Below are positions 49,142-58,524 of a DNA stretch of 64,000 bases, in pieces (within the stretch, counting starts at the first letter, position 1; each line of letters starts with the position of its first letter). The notes below the pieces were generated by a model that had not been told where the DNA came from, did not search any database, and saw only the letters and a program-made list of their open reading frames with translations. Source of the stretch: Flavobacteriales bacterium. Lineage in GTDB: Bacteria > Bacteroidota > Bacteroidia > Flavobacteriales_F > PHOS-HE28. The DNA lies in assembly GCA_016715995.1 (NCBI GenBank), contig JADJXF010000021.1, positions 62,001-126,000 on the forward strand, read 5' to 3'. The translations under genes were made by a program, and so were the position numbers.

Positions 49142-50311
49142 ATGCAGGACACCGCCACCCTTTCCGGACTGAATTTCGAACTCAGCGAAGAGCAACTCGC
49201 CGTGCGCGATGCCGCCCGCGACTTCGCGCAGAACGTGCTGAAGCCAGGCGTGATCGACCGCGACCGCGAGCAGCGCTTCCCCAAGGACGAGGTCAAGCAG
49301 CTCGGCGAGCTCGGCTTCCTCGGCATGATGGTGAGCCCCGAGTACGGGGGCGGCGGCATGGACACCATCAGCTACGTGCTGGCCATGGAGGAGATCAGCA
49401 AGGTGGACGCCAGCACCAGCGTGGTGATGAGCGTGAACAACAGTCTTGTGTGCTGGGGACTGGAGCAGTTCGGCAACGAAGAGCAGAAGCGTAAGTACCT
49501 GGTGCCGCTGGCCAAGGGCGACGTGATCGGCGCGTTCTGCCTGAGTGAGCCCGAGGCGGGCAGCGATGCCACCAGCCAGCGCACCACGGCCATCGACATG
49601 GGCGACCACTACCTGTTGAACGGCACCAAGAACTGGATCACCAACGGCGGCACCGCCAGCACCTACCTGGTGATGGCCCAGACCGATGCGGCCAAAGGCC
49701 ACAAAGGCATCAATTGCCTGATTGTTGAGAAGGGCATGCCCGGCTTCGTGGTGGGCGCCAAGGAGGACAAGCTCGGCATCCGCGGCAGCGACACCCACAC
49801 ACTCATGTTCCAGGATGTGAAAGTGCCGAAGGAGAACCGCATCGGAGCTGACGGCTTCGGCTTCACCTTCGCCATGAAGACCCTGAGCGGCGGCCGCATC
49901 GGCATCGCCTCGCAGGCACTGGGCATCGCCAGCGGCGCATACGAATTAGCGCTCGCCTACAGCAAGGAGCGCAAGGCCTTCGGCAAGCCGATTTGCGAGC
50001 ACCAGGCCATCGCCTTCAAGCTGGCCGACATGGCCACGGAGATCGAGGCCGCGCGCCTGCTCTGCCTGAAGGCTGCCTGGCTGAAGGACCAACACCTGAA
50101 TTACGATCAGGCCAGCGCCATGGCCAAGGTCTTCGCCAGTGAGGTGGCGATGCGCACCGCCGTGGAAGCGGTGCAGGTACACGGCGGCTATGGGTACGTG
50201 AAGGAGTACCACGTGGAGCGCCTGATGCGCGACGCCAAGATCACCCAGATCTACGAAGGCACCAGCGAGGTCCAGCGCATCGTGATCAGCCGGGGCGTGC
50301 TGAAAGGCTGA
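49142..50311 (+). CDS. acyl-CoA dehydrogenase (short/medium-chain type)
   Basis: An FAD enzyme for the first step of beta-oxidation or amino acid catabolism, passing electrons to ETF. 389 residues from ATG 49142; the frame is open to 48980 but that part overlaps anmK. Landmarks are FPKDEVKQLGELGFLGMMVS, GAFCLSEPEAGSDATSQRTT (FAD site), YLLNGTKNWITNGGTAS, LSGGRIGIASQALGIA, RKAFGKPICEHQAIAFKLAD, and VHGGYGYVKEYHVERLMRDA with the catalytic Glu in ITQIYEGTSEVQR. Close to butyryl-CoA dehydrogenases. Single-gene unit. Confidence 0.95.
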   Translation: MQDTATLSGLNFELSEEQLAVRDAARDFAQNVLKPGVIDRDREQRFPKDEVKQLGELGFLGMMVSPEYGGGGMDTISYVLAMEEISKVDASTSVVMSVNNSLVCWGLEQFGNEEQKRKYLVPLAKGDVIGAFCLSEPEAGSDATSQRTTAIDMGDHYLLNGTKNWITNGGTASTYLVMAQTDAAKGHKGINCLIVEKGMPGFVVGAKEDKLGIRGSDTHTLMFQDVKVPKENRIGADGFGFTFAMKTLSGGRIGIASQALGIASGAYELALAYSKERKAFGKPICEHQAIAFKLADMATEIEAARLLCLKAAWLKDQHLNYDQASAMAKVFASEVAMRTAVEAVQVHGGYGYVKEYHVERLMRDAKITQIYEGTSEVQRIVISRGVLKG

Positions 50312-50390
50312 TCCAAGGGTGGGCTTCCATCACCGGCCGATCGTGGATAGCGCTTCGTCGTGTGCTGCGCATGCCCGCGAACGCCGCGGC

Positions 50391-50398
50391 TATCTTTG
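50391..50398 (+). promoter_or_regulatory. -7 promoter element (TATCTTTG) of the exopolysaccharide operon
   Basis: Exact TAnnTTTG match, 59 bases before ATG 50458. Same 11-base core, TATCTTTGGCC, as at 4877. It supports the internal start of the Wza-like gene. Confidence 0.5.
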
Positions 50399-50457
50399 GC
50401 CATGTTGCGATGGCCGACCAGGCCGGAGCGCCGAACCTCAGCCTCAAGCCTTACCGC

Positions 50458-51240
50458 ATGTCTCATAAACCGGTCCTCTTCCTTGGCATCGGCCTATCAC
50501 TCTTGCTTGGTGCCTGCGTGGGAAGCCGCACCATCAACTACCTGAACGATCCATCCCTCACGCCTGGCGCGAGCAAGCTGTTCGAGAACCAGAAGTTCGA
50601 ATACCGTCTGCAGGTGAACGATGTGCTGAGCATCCGGGTCATGGGACTCGATGATCAGTCCTACCGCTACTTCAATGTGGAGAGCCAGAACAGCGCCATG
50701 ATGGTGAGCGATGCGGCGCTTTACGTGAATGGATTCTCCGTGGACAAGAACGGGATGGTGCAGCTGCCACAGGTGGGCAAGGTGAAGCTGCAAGGGCTTA
50801 CCGTGGGCGAGGCACAGGACCTGGTGCAGCGCAAGGTCAACGAGTACTTCCAGAACGCCACCGTCATCATGAAGATGGTGAATTGGCGCGTCAGCGTGCT
50901 GGGCAATGTCTCGCGCCCCGGTACGTATATCGTCTACAACAACCAGATCACCATGCTCGATGCGCTCTCCATGGCCGGTGGCCCGAACGAGTATGCCGAC
51001 AAATCGCACGTGACGCTGATGCGGCAGAGCGATCGGGGGGTGCAGGCGCTCTACGTGGACCTGAGCACCACGGACGTGTTGCGCTCCGAATACTATTACC
51101 TCCTTCCGAATGACGTGGTGTACGTGCCGGCGCTCAGGGCTCGCCCTGGTCGCATGAACCTGGAGATCCTCTCGATCATCCTGGCCACGCTCAGCACCGC
51201 GGCCGTGGTCTTCACGGTGGTGAAGAACAATACACAGTGA
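50458..51240 (+). CDS. polysaccharide export lipoprotein (Wza/OPX family)
   Basis: 260 residues. A lipoprotein signal, MSHKPVLFLGIGLSLLLGAC, fixes the start at ATG 50458 even though the frame opens at 50362. The Poly_export (PF02563) domain begins FEYRLQVNDVLSIRVMGLDD; an SLBB-like domain covers VNWRVSVLGNVSRPGTYIVY and ITMLDALSMAGGPNEYADKS. A C-terminal hydrophobic helix (LEILSIILATLSTAAVVFTV) may span the outer membrane. Forms the exit channel for capsule/EPS. First gene of the locus; the Wzc-like gene follows 2 bases later. Confidence 0.93.
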   Translation: MSHKPVLFLGIGLSLLLGACVGSRTINYLNDPSLTPGASKLFENQKFEYRLQVNDVLSIRVMGLDDQSYRYFNVESQNSAMMVSDAALYVNGFSVDKNGMVQLPQVGKVKLQGLTVGEAQDLVQRKVNEYFQNATVIMKMVNWRVSVLGNVSRPGTYIVYNNQITMLDALSMAGGPNEYADKSHVTLMRQSDRGVQALYVDLSTTDVLRSEYYYLLPNDVVYVPALRARPGRMNLEILSIILATLSTAAVVFTVVKNNTQ

Positions 51241-51242
51241 GC

Positions 51243-53572
51243 ATGGCCGCCAATCCTGCAAGCGACATCATCGATCTCCGGGCCGTCGTCAAGAAGGTGC
51301 TCCAGCGCTGGTGGTGGTTCGTCATCACCTGCGGATTGGCCGGAGCCTTGGCCGTTGCTTATCTCAAGGTCACGCCGAAGAACTACTTGGTGGAGGCCCG
51401 CATGCTCATGGGTGAAGGGGACCGCAGCGGCTTCGGCAAGAAGGAGGATTTCCTCAAGGGCATGTCGCTGGTGCGCGGCAGCTCACAACTGGAGGACGAT
51501 ATCGCCATGATGACCTCGCGCACCAACATCCTCAAGACCTTGCGCCGGCTCGATTTCAGCGTGACGTATTACGAGCGCGCGAATTTCATGGTCAAGGAGC
51601 GGTATGACTATCCGCCCTTCAAGGTGCATCTCGATTCGGCGGCCGTGCAGATCACCGGTATCCCAGTGAATGTGAGCGTGGACAAGGCGGCTGGGACTTA
51701 CACGGTGAGCGCCGCTGGCGAGAATGTTCGGCTCTACAATGTGCAGCAACAGGAGCTGATGGATGAGTTCCTGCCGTCCTACCGCATCAAGCAGACCGTT
51801 CGCATCGGCGAGCCTTTCGTCGGCGACCACCTGAGCTTCCGCATCGATTTCCCGGAGGACCGCACGTACGACCCCCATTCGGAGTACTTCTTCCATATCG
51901 TGAGCCTGGAGCAGCAGCTGATGAACTACGGTTCCCGCCTTCAGGTGGAAGTGCCCGATAACAAAGGGCACATCGTAAGGCTCAGCATGACCGGCCATGC
52001 CCCGAACAAGGAGATCGCCTTCATCAACAAACTGATGGAGACCTTCATCGAGGGTGCGCTGTACAAGCAGCAGCAGAAGGGCCGGAAGACCATCTCGTTC
52101 ATCGACGACCTCATCGGCAGTGCCTCGGACTCGCTGCGGCGCGCGGAGCAACGGCTGGAGCAGGAGCGCGTCGGGTCCGGCACGCTCGACCCGTTGGGCA
52201 ACTCGAGCCTCCTGTTCCAGGAGCGCAGCAAACTGGAGGATGAGCGCGGCCGGATCGAGAGCCGCGTGATGTACTGCGGATCGATGCTCCAGCGGCTGCG
52301 CGCAAGCGATGACATCCGCAATTTCCCGCCGCCCACCGGCTTCGATGAACCGGCGCTCAACAGCTTGATCATCGACATCTCCCGGCTCAACGCCGAGATC
52401 GATGCCGAGAGCGTGAACGCTGGCGTGAAGAACAGCCCGGCCTTCATCGCCAAGCAGCGCAAGCGCAAGAACCTCCTTGGGCAATTGGAGCAACTGGCCG
52501 AGAGCGTCCTGGAGCGCTCCCAGTCGGACCTTGCCCGGACACGGGCGCGCATCTCCGAGATCAGCTACTCGCTTGGTCAGAAACCCAAGGCGGAACGAAT
52601 CATCAGCCAGGCCGATCGCGAGTGGACCTCCGCGGAGGCGTCTACACCTACCTGATGGAGAAGAAGGCGGAGGCCGGCATCGCAATCGCCTCCGACGAAG
52701 TGGATAAGAGCATCGTTGATGATGCCCGCGTAGTCGGTGGCGCGGCCGTTGGACCCAGCAAGAAGGTGGTGCTGGGCGGTGCCATCTTCATCGGCTTGCT
52801 CATCCCCGTGCTCATTATCCTCGTGCGCGATTTCTTTAACGACCGCATCAGCAGCCTCGAGGAGCTCAAGCGTGCCACGCCGCTGGCGGTTCTCGCCGTG
52901 ATTCCCGCCAGCAAGCGGAAGCGCGTATTGCCGAATGAGCCCAAATCGCTGCTGGCCGAATCGTTCCGCACCGCGCGCATCAACCTGCAATACCTAAATG
53001 CCAATGCGCCACGCCAGGTGATCGGCTTCACGTCTGGCACGAGCGGCGAGGGCAAGACTTTCTGCGCGGTGAACCTGGCCACGGTGCTGGCGCTCTCAGG
53101 CAAGAAAGTGCTGCTCGTCGATGCCGATATGCGGCGACCCAACGTGGTCAAGGCGATGGACCTGCCGGATGGACCGGGCCTTAGCACCTGGCTGATCGGC
53201 GAGGCGACCGTTGGCGATATTGTGAAGCCCTCCGACGTGCCAGGCCTCGACGTGATCGGCGCTGGGCCCATACCTCCCAATCCCGGTGAGCTTGCCGAGA
53301 GCCAACGCATGGGCGAATTGCTCACCCTCATGCGTGGCCAATACGATCATATCATCATCGATGCCTCGCCGATTGGATTGGTGAGCGAGTTCGTGGTGCT
53401 CATGGGTCACTTGGATGTGACGCTGTACGTCGTGCGCGAGCGGTTAACCCGCCGTAGCGCCTTGCGCGCCATCAATGAACTGACCGCCTTGGGCAAGTTG
53501 GGCCGTGTGGATATCCTGCTGAATGATATGAAGGCCGACAAGGCTGATGGTTACGGCTACTACACCAAGTAG
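51243..53572 (+). CDS. Wzc-like chain-length determinant / BY-kinase (tyrosine autokinase), frameshifted
   Basis: An inner-membrane polysaccharide co-polymerase with cytoplasmic kinase. N-part: Wzz domain with first membrane helix (WWWFVITCGLAGALAVAYLK), coiled-coil arms, GNVR-type end. C-part: second helix (VVLGGAIFIGLLIPVLIILV), then kinase with Walker A GFTSGTSGEGKTFCAVNLAT, Walker A' VLLVDADMRRP, Walker B YDHIIIDASPIGLVSE, and a short Tyr tail (GYGYYTK). The first frame stops at 52655 after REWTSAEASTPT; the second opens at 52622 and reads LRGGVYTYLMEKKAEAGIAI. The total of 2330 bases is one short of 777 codons; one base is missing near 52626, next to the 12-bp palindrome CCTCCGCGGAGG. 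If real it gives a kinase-less Wzz and a separate kinase. Confidence 0.9.
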
Positions 53573-53584
53573 TCCGGTTGGCGC

Positions 53585-54928
53585 ATGATCCGCTCCGAGG
53601 GTTCGCGCAAGGTCCTGCATAGCGTTTCATGGCTCTTCGTGGAGCGCCTGGTACGCTTGGCGCTGGTCCTCCTCACCGGAGTGCTCGTGGCGCGCGCGCT
53701 GGGCGATGTGCTCTTCGGTCAGCTCAACTATGCAGTCGGCTTCGTGGGCCTGTTCTTCGCGTTGGGCGCCATGGGCATCGACGACATCCTTGTGCGCGAC
53801 CTTGTTCGTCGCCCACAGGACCGCGATGTGCTGCTGGGAACGGCAGCGTTCATCAAGCTCGGAGGAGCGGTGATGCTCGTGCTGCTCGCGGTGGCGGGGT
53901 CGCTGCTCAAGGGCATGGACCATCTCCTGGTGATGCTCATCGCGATCATCGCCTGCGCCGAGCTGCAGCGGCCCTTCGGGGTGGTGGAGCATTTCTTCAT
54001 GGCGCAGGTGAAGGCCGGCGCTGCGGTGGCGGTGCAACTGGCGCAACTGCTCATGAGTACGCTGGCGAAGCTCTTCCTCGTGTGGCTCATCCATACCGGC
54101 CGTATGGAGCCTGCCGATGCACTGATCTGGCTGGCCTGGATCTATGTGGCGGAGGGGGTCGTGAACACCATCGGTTACCTCCTCATCTACCGGCGCGCGG
54201 GCGGGCATTGGAAGCAGTGGAAGGTGAGCCGCAGCATGGCCGGCCATCTGCTCAATGAGTCCTGGCCGATGCTGATCTACGGCATGGCGCTCTTCATTCA
54301 GGCCCGCATCGATCAGGTGATGATCAAGGACATGCTCACTTCCCGTGTGGGCGAAAAGGAGGCCTTCGCGGAGGTGGGCCAGTATTCCGTGGCGCTGCGC
54401 ATGATTGAGGCGCTCGGATTCATACCGGTTATTGTGCAGAAGACCCTCGCGCCGGCGGTCACCAAGGCCAAAGCCGTCTCGCATGCCTTGTACACCGACC
54501 GCTTGCTGAACCAGTACCGGCTCATGTTCGCGCTCTTTCTCATCACGGCCATTCCCTTGTACTTCCTCGCCAAGCCGATCATCGTGCTCCTGTTCGGGAA
54601 CGAGTTCGCGCCAGCGGGTGCACTTCTTTCGCTCTTCGCGATTCGCCTCTTCTTCACGAACATGGGTACCGGCAAGAGCAGCTTCATTACCAACGAGAGC
54701 CTCTTCCGCTACTCGCTCTTCACCGCCTTTGTAGGCGTGGTCCTGAATGTGAGCATCAATTGGATGCTCATCCCGGAGCTGCGCTCCATCGGTGCCATCT
54801 GGGCCACCATCATCTCCTTCTTCGTGAGCATCTTCGCCCTCGATCTGCTCTTCCCGCGCACCAGGGAGAACCTGCGTCTCATGGTCACTGGCATCTTCAC
54901 CTTCTGGAGGTTTCATCGCGCCGCATGA
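53585..54928 (+). CDS. Wzx-like polysaccharide flippase (MATE/MOP superfamily)
   Basis: 447 residues with about 12-14 membrane helices. The opening KVLHSVSWLFVERLVRLALV, then GVLVARALGDVLFGQLNYAV and GIDDILVRDLVRRP, is the usual Polysacc_synt start. Later LFIQARIDQVMIKDMLTSRV and FVGVVLNVSINWMLIPEL fit the MOP fold. It would move lipid-linked repeat units across the inner membrane. It lies 12 bases after the kinase and overlaps the next gene (ATGA), so the operon is continuous. Confidence 0.92.
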   Translation: MIRSEGSRKVLHSVSWLFVERLVRLALVLLTGVLVARALGDVLFGQLNYAVGFVGLFFALGAMGIDDILVRDLVRRPQDRDVLLGTAAFIKLGGAVMLVLLAVAGSLLKGMDHLLVMLIAIIACAELQRPFGVVEHFFMAQVKAGAAVAVQLAQLLMSTLAKLFLVWLIHTGRMEPADALIWLAWIYVAEGVVNTIGYLLIYRRAGGHWKQWKVSRSMAGHLLNESWPMLIYGMALFIQARIDQVMIKDMLTSRVGEKEAFAEVGQYSVALRMIEALGFIPVIVQKTLAPAVTKAKAVSHALYTDRLLNQYRLMFALFLITAIPLYFLAKPIIVLLFGNEFAPAGALLSLFAIRLFFTNMGTGKSSFITNESLFRYSLFTAFVGVVLNVSINWMLIPELRSIGAIWATIISFFVSIFALDLLFPRTRENLRLMVTGIFTFWRFHRAA

Positions 54929-56181
54929 TCCCTGTGAGCAAGCATCTCGTGCCCGTGAAGCCGTCGCTCTTCAACGAGCGGACCTGTCCGAAATGCGGAG
55001 CGGACCATCCACGTGCGGTCGGCGTGGTTTTCCCCGGCGTGCATGTGCTGGGTGAGTACGCCTGCATCGCCTGCGGCTACGCGTTCTATCACGATATGCC
55101 GGTCGGTTTCGCGGTGGATCATGATGTAGCCATTGGGAAGACCGATGGCACCATGCATGACACCAAGAGCGCGGAAGCATGGGTGACTGAGCCCTTGCGT
55201 GAAGGCTTCCGCTCACCGAGCGACCAGGAGGTGGGCATAGAGCGCCGTGTGCTTCGCGCGTGCAAGCGCGTTGTGCTGCTCAACACGCTCGATGTGCTCT
55301 ACGGTCATGTGCTCCTGAAGCTCTGGAACGCCGAGTACTACTTGGATGCTCATCCTGATCTTGGATTGGTGATCCTCATGCCGAGGTCGTTCGAATGGCT
55401 GGTGCCCAAAGGAGTTGCCGAAGTATGGCTGGTGGACCAGAAGCTGAGCCATGCGCATGGGTGGTACCGGTCGATCGACCGGCAGGTGAAAGCCTTCCTC
55501 GATGATTACGATGAGGTTTGGCTCGGCAAAGGGTACGCGCATCCGGACAAATCGAAAGTGGATATCGAGCGCTTCACCGGTGTGAAGCCCTTCGACATCG
55601 GGGCCTTCCTTCAGGCACCGCCGCAGGTGACCTTCGTGCTCCGCGAGGATCGCCTGTGGTTCCGCACATCACTGCACAAGCTGAAGTACCGCACAATGGT
55701 GAAGCTCGGCATGGGCGGGCTCGCGCGATGGTATTTCCTCGGCGACCAGCAGCGCCTTGCCATGGCCACCTTGCGCCGGATCAGGAATGTCATCCCTGGT
55801 GTACGGGCCGTGGTAGCCGGGCTGGGCGACAAGCGACCGCTGCCTGCGGGTGTGATCGATCTGCGCACGCGCGCCATCGATGCGGATGTTGAGCGTAATT
55901 GGTGCCGTGCGTACGCCGCGAGCCAGATCGTGGTGGGCGTGCACGGCTCGAACATGCTGCTGCCCACGGCATTCGCTGCGGGCTGCATCGAAGTGCTTCC
56001 ATACGACCGGTATGGCAACATCGTGCAGGATGTGGCGGTGCGATATCGCGATGTGATGCAGCTCTTCCTGTACCGCTTCGTGGATGAGTTCGCTTCGGCC
56101 CGCACGGTGGCGCGCCATGCCATCTCCATCTTCCGCCACTTCGAGGTCTTCCACCGCAACAATCGCGTCAACGTCCCCTGA
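54925..56181 (+). CDS. protein with N-terminal zinc ribbon and GT61-like C-terminal domain, probable EPS glycosyltransferase
   Basis: 418 residues from ATG 54925, overlapping the flippase stop. Residues about 18-55 carry two Cys pairs, CPKC and CIAC, with GYAFYHDMPVGF after the second, an apparent zinc ribbon. The middle contains LLNTLDVLYGHVLLKLWNAE and VILMPRSFEWLVPKGVAEVW. The end, ASQIVVGVHGSNMLLPTAFA followed by GCIEVLPYDRYGNI, resembles the HGAGxxN region of GT61-type transferases. The zinc ribbon is unusual for that family. Function as a transferase is inference from this motif and the setting. Confidence 0.7.
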   Translation: MIPVSKHLVPVKPSLFNERTCPKCGADHPRAVGVVFPGVHVLGEYACIACGYAFYHDMPVGFAVDHDVAIGKTDGTMHDTKSAEAWVTEPLREGFRSPSDQEVGIERRVLRACKRVVLLNTLDVLYGHVLLKLWNAEYYLDAHPDLGLVILMPRSFEWLVPKGVAEVWLVDQKLSHAHGWYRSIDRQVKAFLDDYDEVWLGKGYAHPDKSKVDIERFTGVKPFDIGAFLQAPPQVTFVLREDRLWFRTSLHKLKYRTMVKLGMGGLARWYFLGDQQRLAMATLRRIRNVIPGVRAVVAGLGDKRPLPAGVIDLRTRAIDADVERNWCRAYAASQIVVGVHGSNMLLPTAFAAGCIEVLPYDRYGNIVQDVAVRYRDVMQLFLYRFVDEFASARTVARHAISIFRHFEVFHRNNRVNVP

Positions 56182-56183
56182 CC

Positions 56184-57182
56184 ATGGCTGCATCCGTGGA
56201 ACCGTTCACCCTGCGAACCCCGGTCCTGCTCATCGGATTCAACCGCATCGGGCCGCTGCGGCAGGTGTTCCAGGCCGTTCGTGAGGCACGTCCGCCACGC
56301 CTCTATTTCGCGGCCGACGGCCCGCGCAACGAGGAGGAGCGGGTGCGATGTGAGGAAGTGCGCGTGTTGGCGAAGGAGGTGGATTGGCCTTGCGAGGTGC
56401 ATACCCGTTTCAACGATCGTAACATGGGCTTGCGCCAAGGCGTGAGCTCGGCCATCGCCTGGTTCTTCGAGCATGAGGAGGAGGGCATCGTGCTGGAGGA
56501 TGACACGCTCCCCGTCCCTTCCTTCTTCCGCTTCAGCCAGGAGATGCTCGAACGATACCGCCATGATGAGCGGATTTGGGTGGTGATGGGCAACAACCTG
56601 CTGGATGATTGGGCCGGACCCGTTGGCGGCGATTATTACTTCAGCGCCCACGGCTACGGCGCGCCATGGGGTTGGGCCAGCTGGCGGCGCGTATGGGCGC
56701 ATTACGACGTGGACATGAGCGTCTGGCCCGAACTGAAGGGAAGCCCCTTATTGCGCGACTTCTTCCTGAACCACCATGAGGAGGAAGTCGCCCGCGCGAT
56801 CTTCGATCGCGTGCATGCGGGCGTGATGAATTCGTGGAGCTACCAGTTGGACATCACGCGCATCGCCAACCATGCGCTCAACATCCTTCCGCACATGAAC
56901 CTGGTGGACAACATCGGTTTCGGAGAGGACGGAACGCACACCACCGGATTGGCGGACCCGAGGAATAAGCGGACCGCGAAGGACATCGTGTTCCCCTTGC
57001 GGCATCCACGGCTGATCATGCTCGATGCGCACCGCGATGCCGCATACTTCGACCGCTTCATCGGCTTCACGCGCGGGGAGCGGTTCAAGAACGCCGTGAA
57101 GGGCATGCTCGGCGGGCAGGATGGGGCGTTGGTGCAAGGCATCATTAAACTCAAGAACAGTCTGGCTGGAAAGGCACGCTGA
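56184..57182 (+). CDS. HlpA-like / family 2-type glycosyltransferase
   Basis: 332 residues, no membrane helix. The beginning LLIGFNRIGPLRQVFQAVRE and LYFAADGPRNEEERVRCEEV, then RFNDRNMGLRQGVSSAIAWF and EGIVLEDDTLPVPSFFRFSQ with the DxD-type EDD, match the glycosyltransferase group annotated as hemolytic protein HlpA-like. GYGAPWGWASWRRVWAHYDV is another group marker. It probably adds a sugar to the EPS repeat on the cytoplasmic face. 2 bases after the preceding stop. Confidence 0.88.
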   Translation: MAASVEPFTLRTPVLLIGFNRIGPLRQVFQAVREARPPRLYFAADGPRNEEERVRCEEVRVLAKEVDWPCEVHTRFNDRNMGLRQGVSSAIAWFFEHEEEGIVLEDDTLPVPSFFRFSQEMLERYRHDERIWVVMGNNLLDDWAGPVGGDYYFSAHGYGAPWGWASWRRVWAHYDVDMSVWPELKGSPLLRDFFLNHHEEEVARAIFDRVHAGVMNSWSYQLDITRIANHALNILPHMNLVDNIGFGEDGTHTTGLADPRNKRTAKDIVFPLRHPRLIMLDAHRDAAYFDRFIGFTRGERFKNAVKGMLGGQDGALVQGIIKLKNSLAGKAR

Positions 57183-57191
57183 TCCATCGTC

Positions 57192-58487
57192 GTGATCCGC
57201 AAGAGCCAACTCGTTAATGCGCTGTTCGTTCTGGGCTTCGCGCTGTTCGGCATCGGCAGCTATTATGGGTTGAAGTCGGGCATCTCCAAAGGCATGATGA
57301 TTTCGTCGGCCGCCTTTGTGGCCATCCTGATCTTCCATCTGTTGGATGCGCTCTACCGGCGGCGGATCGGCCGCATGCTCACCGGCACCTGGTGGCTCTG
57401 CATGGCGTACATCGGCACGCTCGCGGTGTCGATGTTCGTGGCCCTGCGAGGTGGCATTCCCGGTGTGCAGATGGGTAATGCCTTGTTATCCTGCATGGTC
57501 TTCCTGGCTCCTTTCAATGCAGCTGTAGTGGTGCTCCACCATAATGCGCACGACGAGCGGTTCCGGTTCGCGGATCTGCTATTCATGGGCCTGGGCGCCC
57601 TGCTGGCCATCAACGTGCTTGGTTATCTCGCAGGCATCCAGGCCGTTGGTCACAGCTTCGAGGGCCGCGCCAACTTCCCATTCATACGGGGGATCTATAC
57701 CGGTTCGCATGTCCTGGCGGTATGGTCGCTCATGCTGTTGTTGCGCATGAACCGGTCCGTGCAGCGTCCGGCGGCGCTGGCGCTCGGTGTGCTCGGACTG
57801 ATTGCGAGCCTTGCTTTCATGATCCAGATCAACAGCCGGCTTTCCATCCTGGTGTTCCTCTTCCTCGTTGTGCTATTGGCCATTCGGGCCATCAAGGCGG
57901 TGCGCGGCCTTTACACCATCTCGCTCTTCACCATGCCCTTGCTGTTGAGTTCGTCCTTGCTGGTGTATCAGTTGCTCAGCTTGCCCGTCTTCGCGCGCAT
58001 CATGCAGCGGGTCTCCGTGGAGGATGTCACCACTTTCAACGGGCGCAGCTACATCTGGACGGCTGTCGGAGATTGGGCGCTGAACGATCGCACCGGCCTG
58101 TTGCTCGGTAACGGCTTTAAAGGACACTATGCGCTGGGCCTGCTCGAAGCCGTCGCGGTGCTGTGGGATGAGCCGCGCTCATACAACCTGCACACCCATG
58201 CAACCATCACGGAGGTCGCCGTGGCGCAAGGCATCCTCGGCGTGGTGCTCCTTTACGTGATCTTCTGGCGTGGCTTCAAGTTCTATCGGGCACAGTACCA
58301 GGAAGGAACAGCGCTGGCCCCGATCTTCGGTGGCTTCGCGTACCTGTTGTTCATCTGGCAGCTCGATATCTTCTGCTACGGTGTGGAGATCGGCCATGCC
58401 ATCCTGTTCTGCATGATGGCGCCGCTCTGCCGCCAGGCGCTGCCCACTTCCGGAACCGGGCCTGGAACAACGAACGCGCCCCCCTGA
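57192..58487 (+). CDS. O-antigen ligase/Wzy-like polymerase
   Basis: 431 residues with about 11 membrane helices and one larger periplasmic loop (residues about 285-340) bearing NGRSYIWTAVGDWALNDRTG and YNLHTHATITEVAVAQGILG, where the spaced Arg and His residues fit the Wzy_C/WaaL family. Start is GTG 57192 (read as Met, then IRKSQLVNALFVLG). It would polymerise repeat units in the periplasm. Last + strand gene before the opposite-strand beta-helix gene, whose stop lies 37 bases away. Confidence 0.88.
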   Translation: MIRKSQLVNALFVLGFALFGIGSYYGLKSGISKGMMISSAAFVAILIFHLLDALYRRRIGRMLTGTWWLCMAYIGTLAVSMFVALRGGIPGVQMGNALLSCMVFLAPFNAAVVVLHHNAHDERFRFADLLFMGLGALLAINVLGYLAGIQAVGHSFEGRANFPFIRGIYTGSHVLAVWSLMLLLRMNRSVQRPAALALGVLGLIASLAFMIQINSRLSILVFLFLVVLLAIRAIKAVRGLYTISLFTMPLLLSSSLLVYQLLSLPVFARIMQRVSVEDVTTFNGRSYIWTAVGDWALNDRTGLLLGNGFKGHYALGLLEAVAVLWDEPRSYNLHTHATITEVAVAQGILGVVLLYVIFWRGFKFYRAQYQEGTALAPIFGGFAYLLFIWQLDIFCYGVEIGHAILFCMMAPLCRQALPTSGTGPGTTNAPP

Positions 58488-58524
58488 TGCCCGGGAGGCG
58501 CGTGGCCATGTTGGATGGGCCGGG

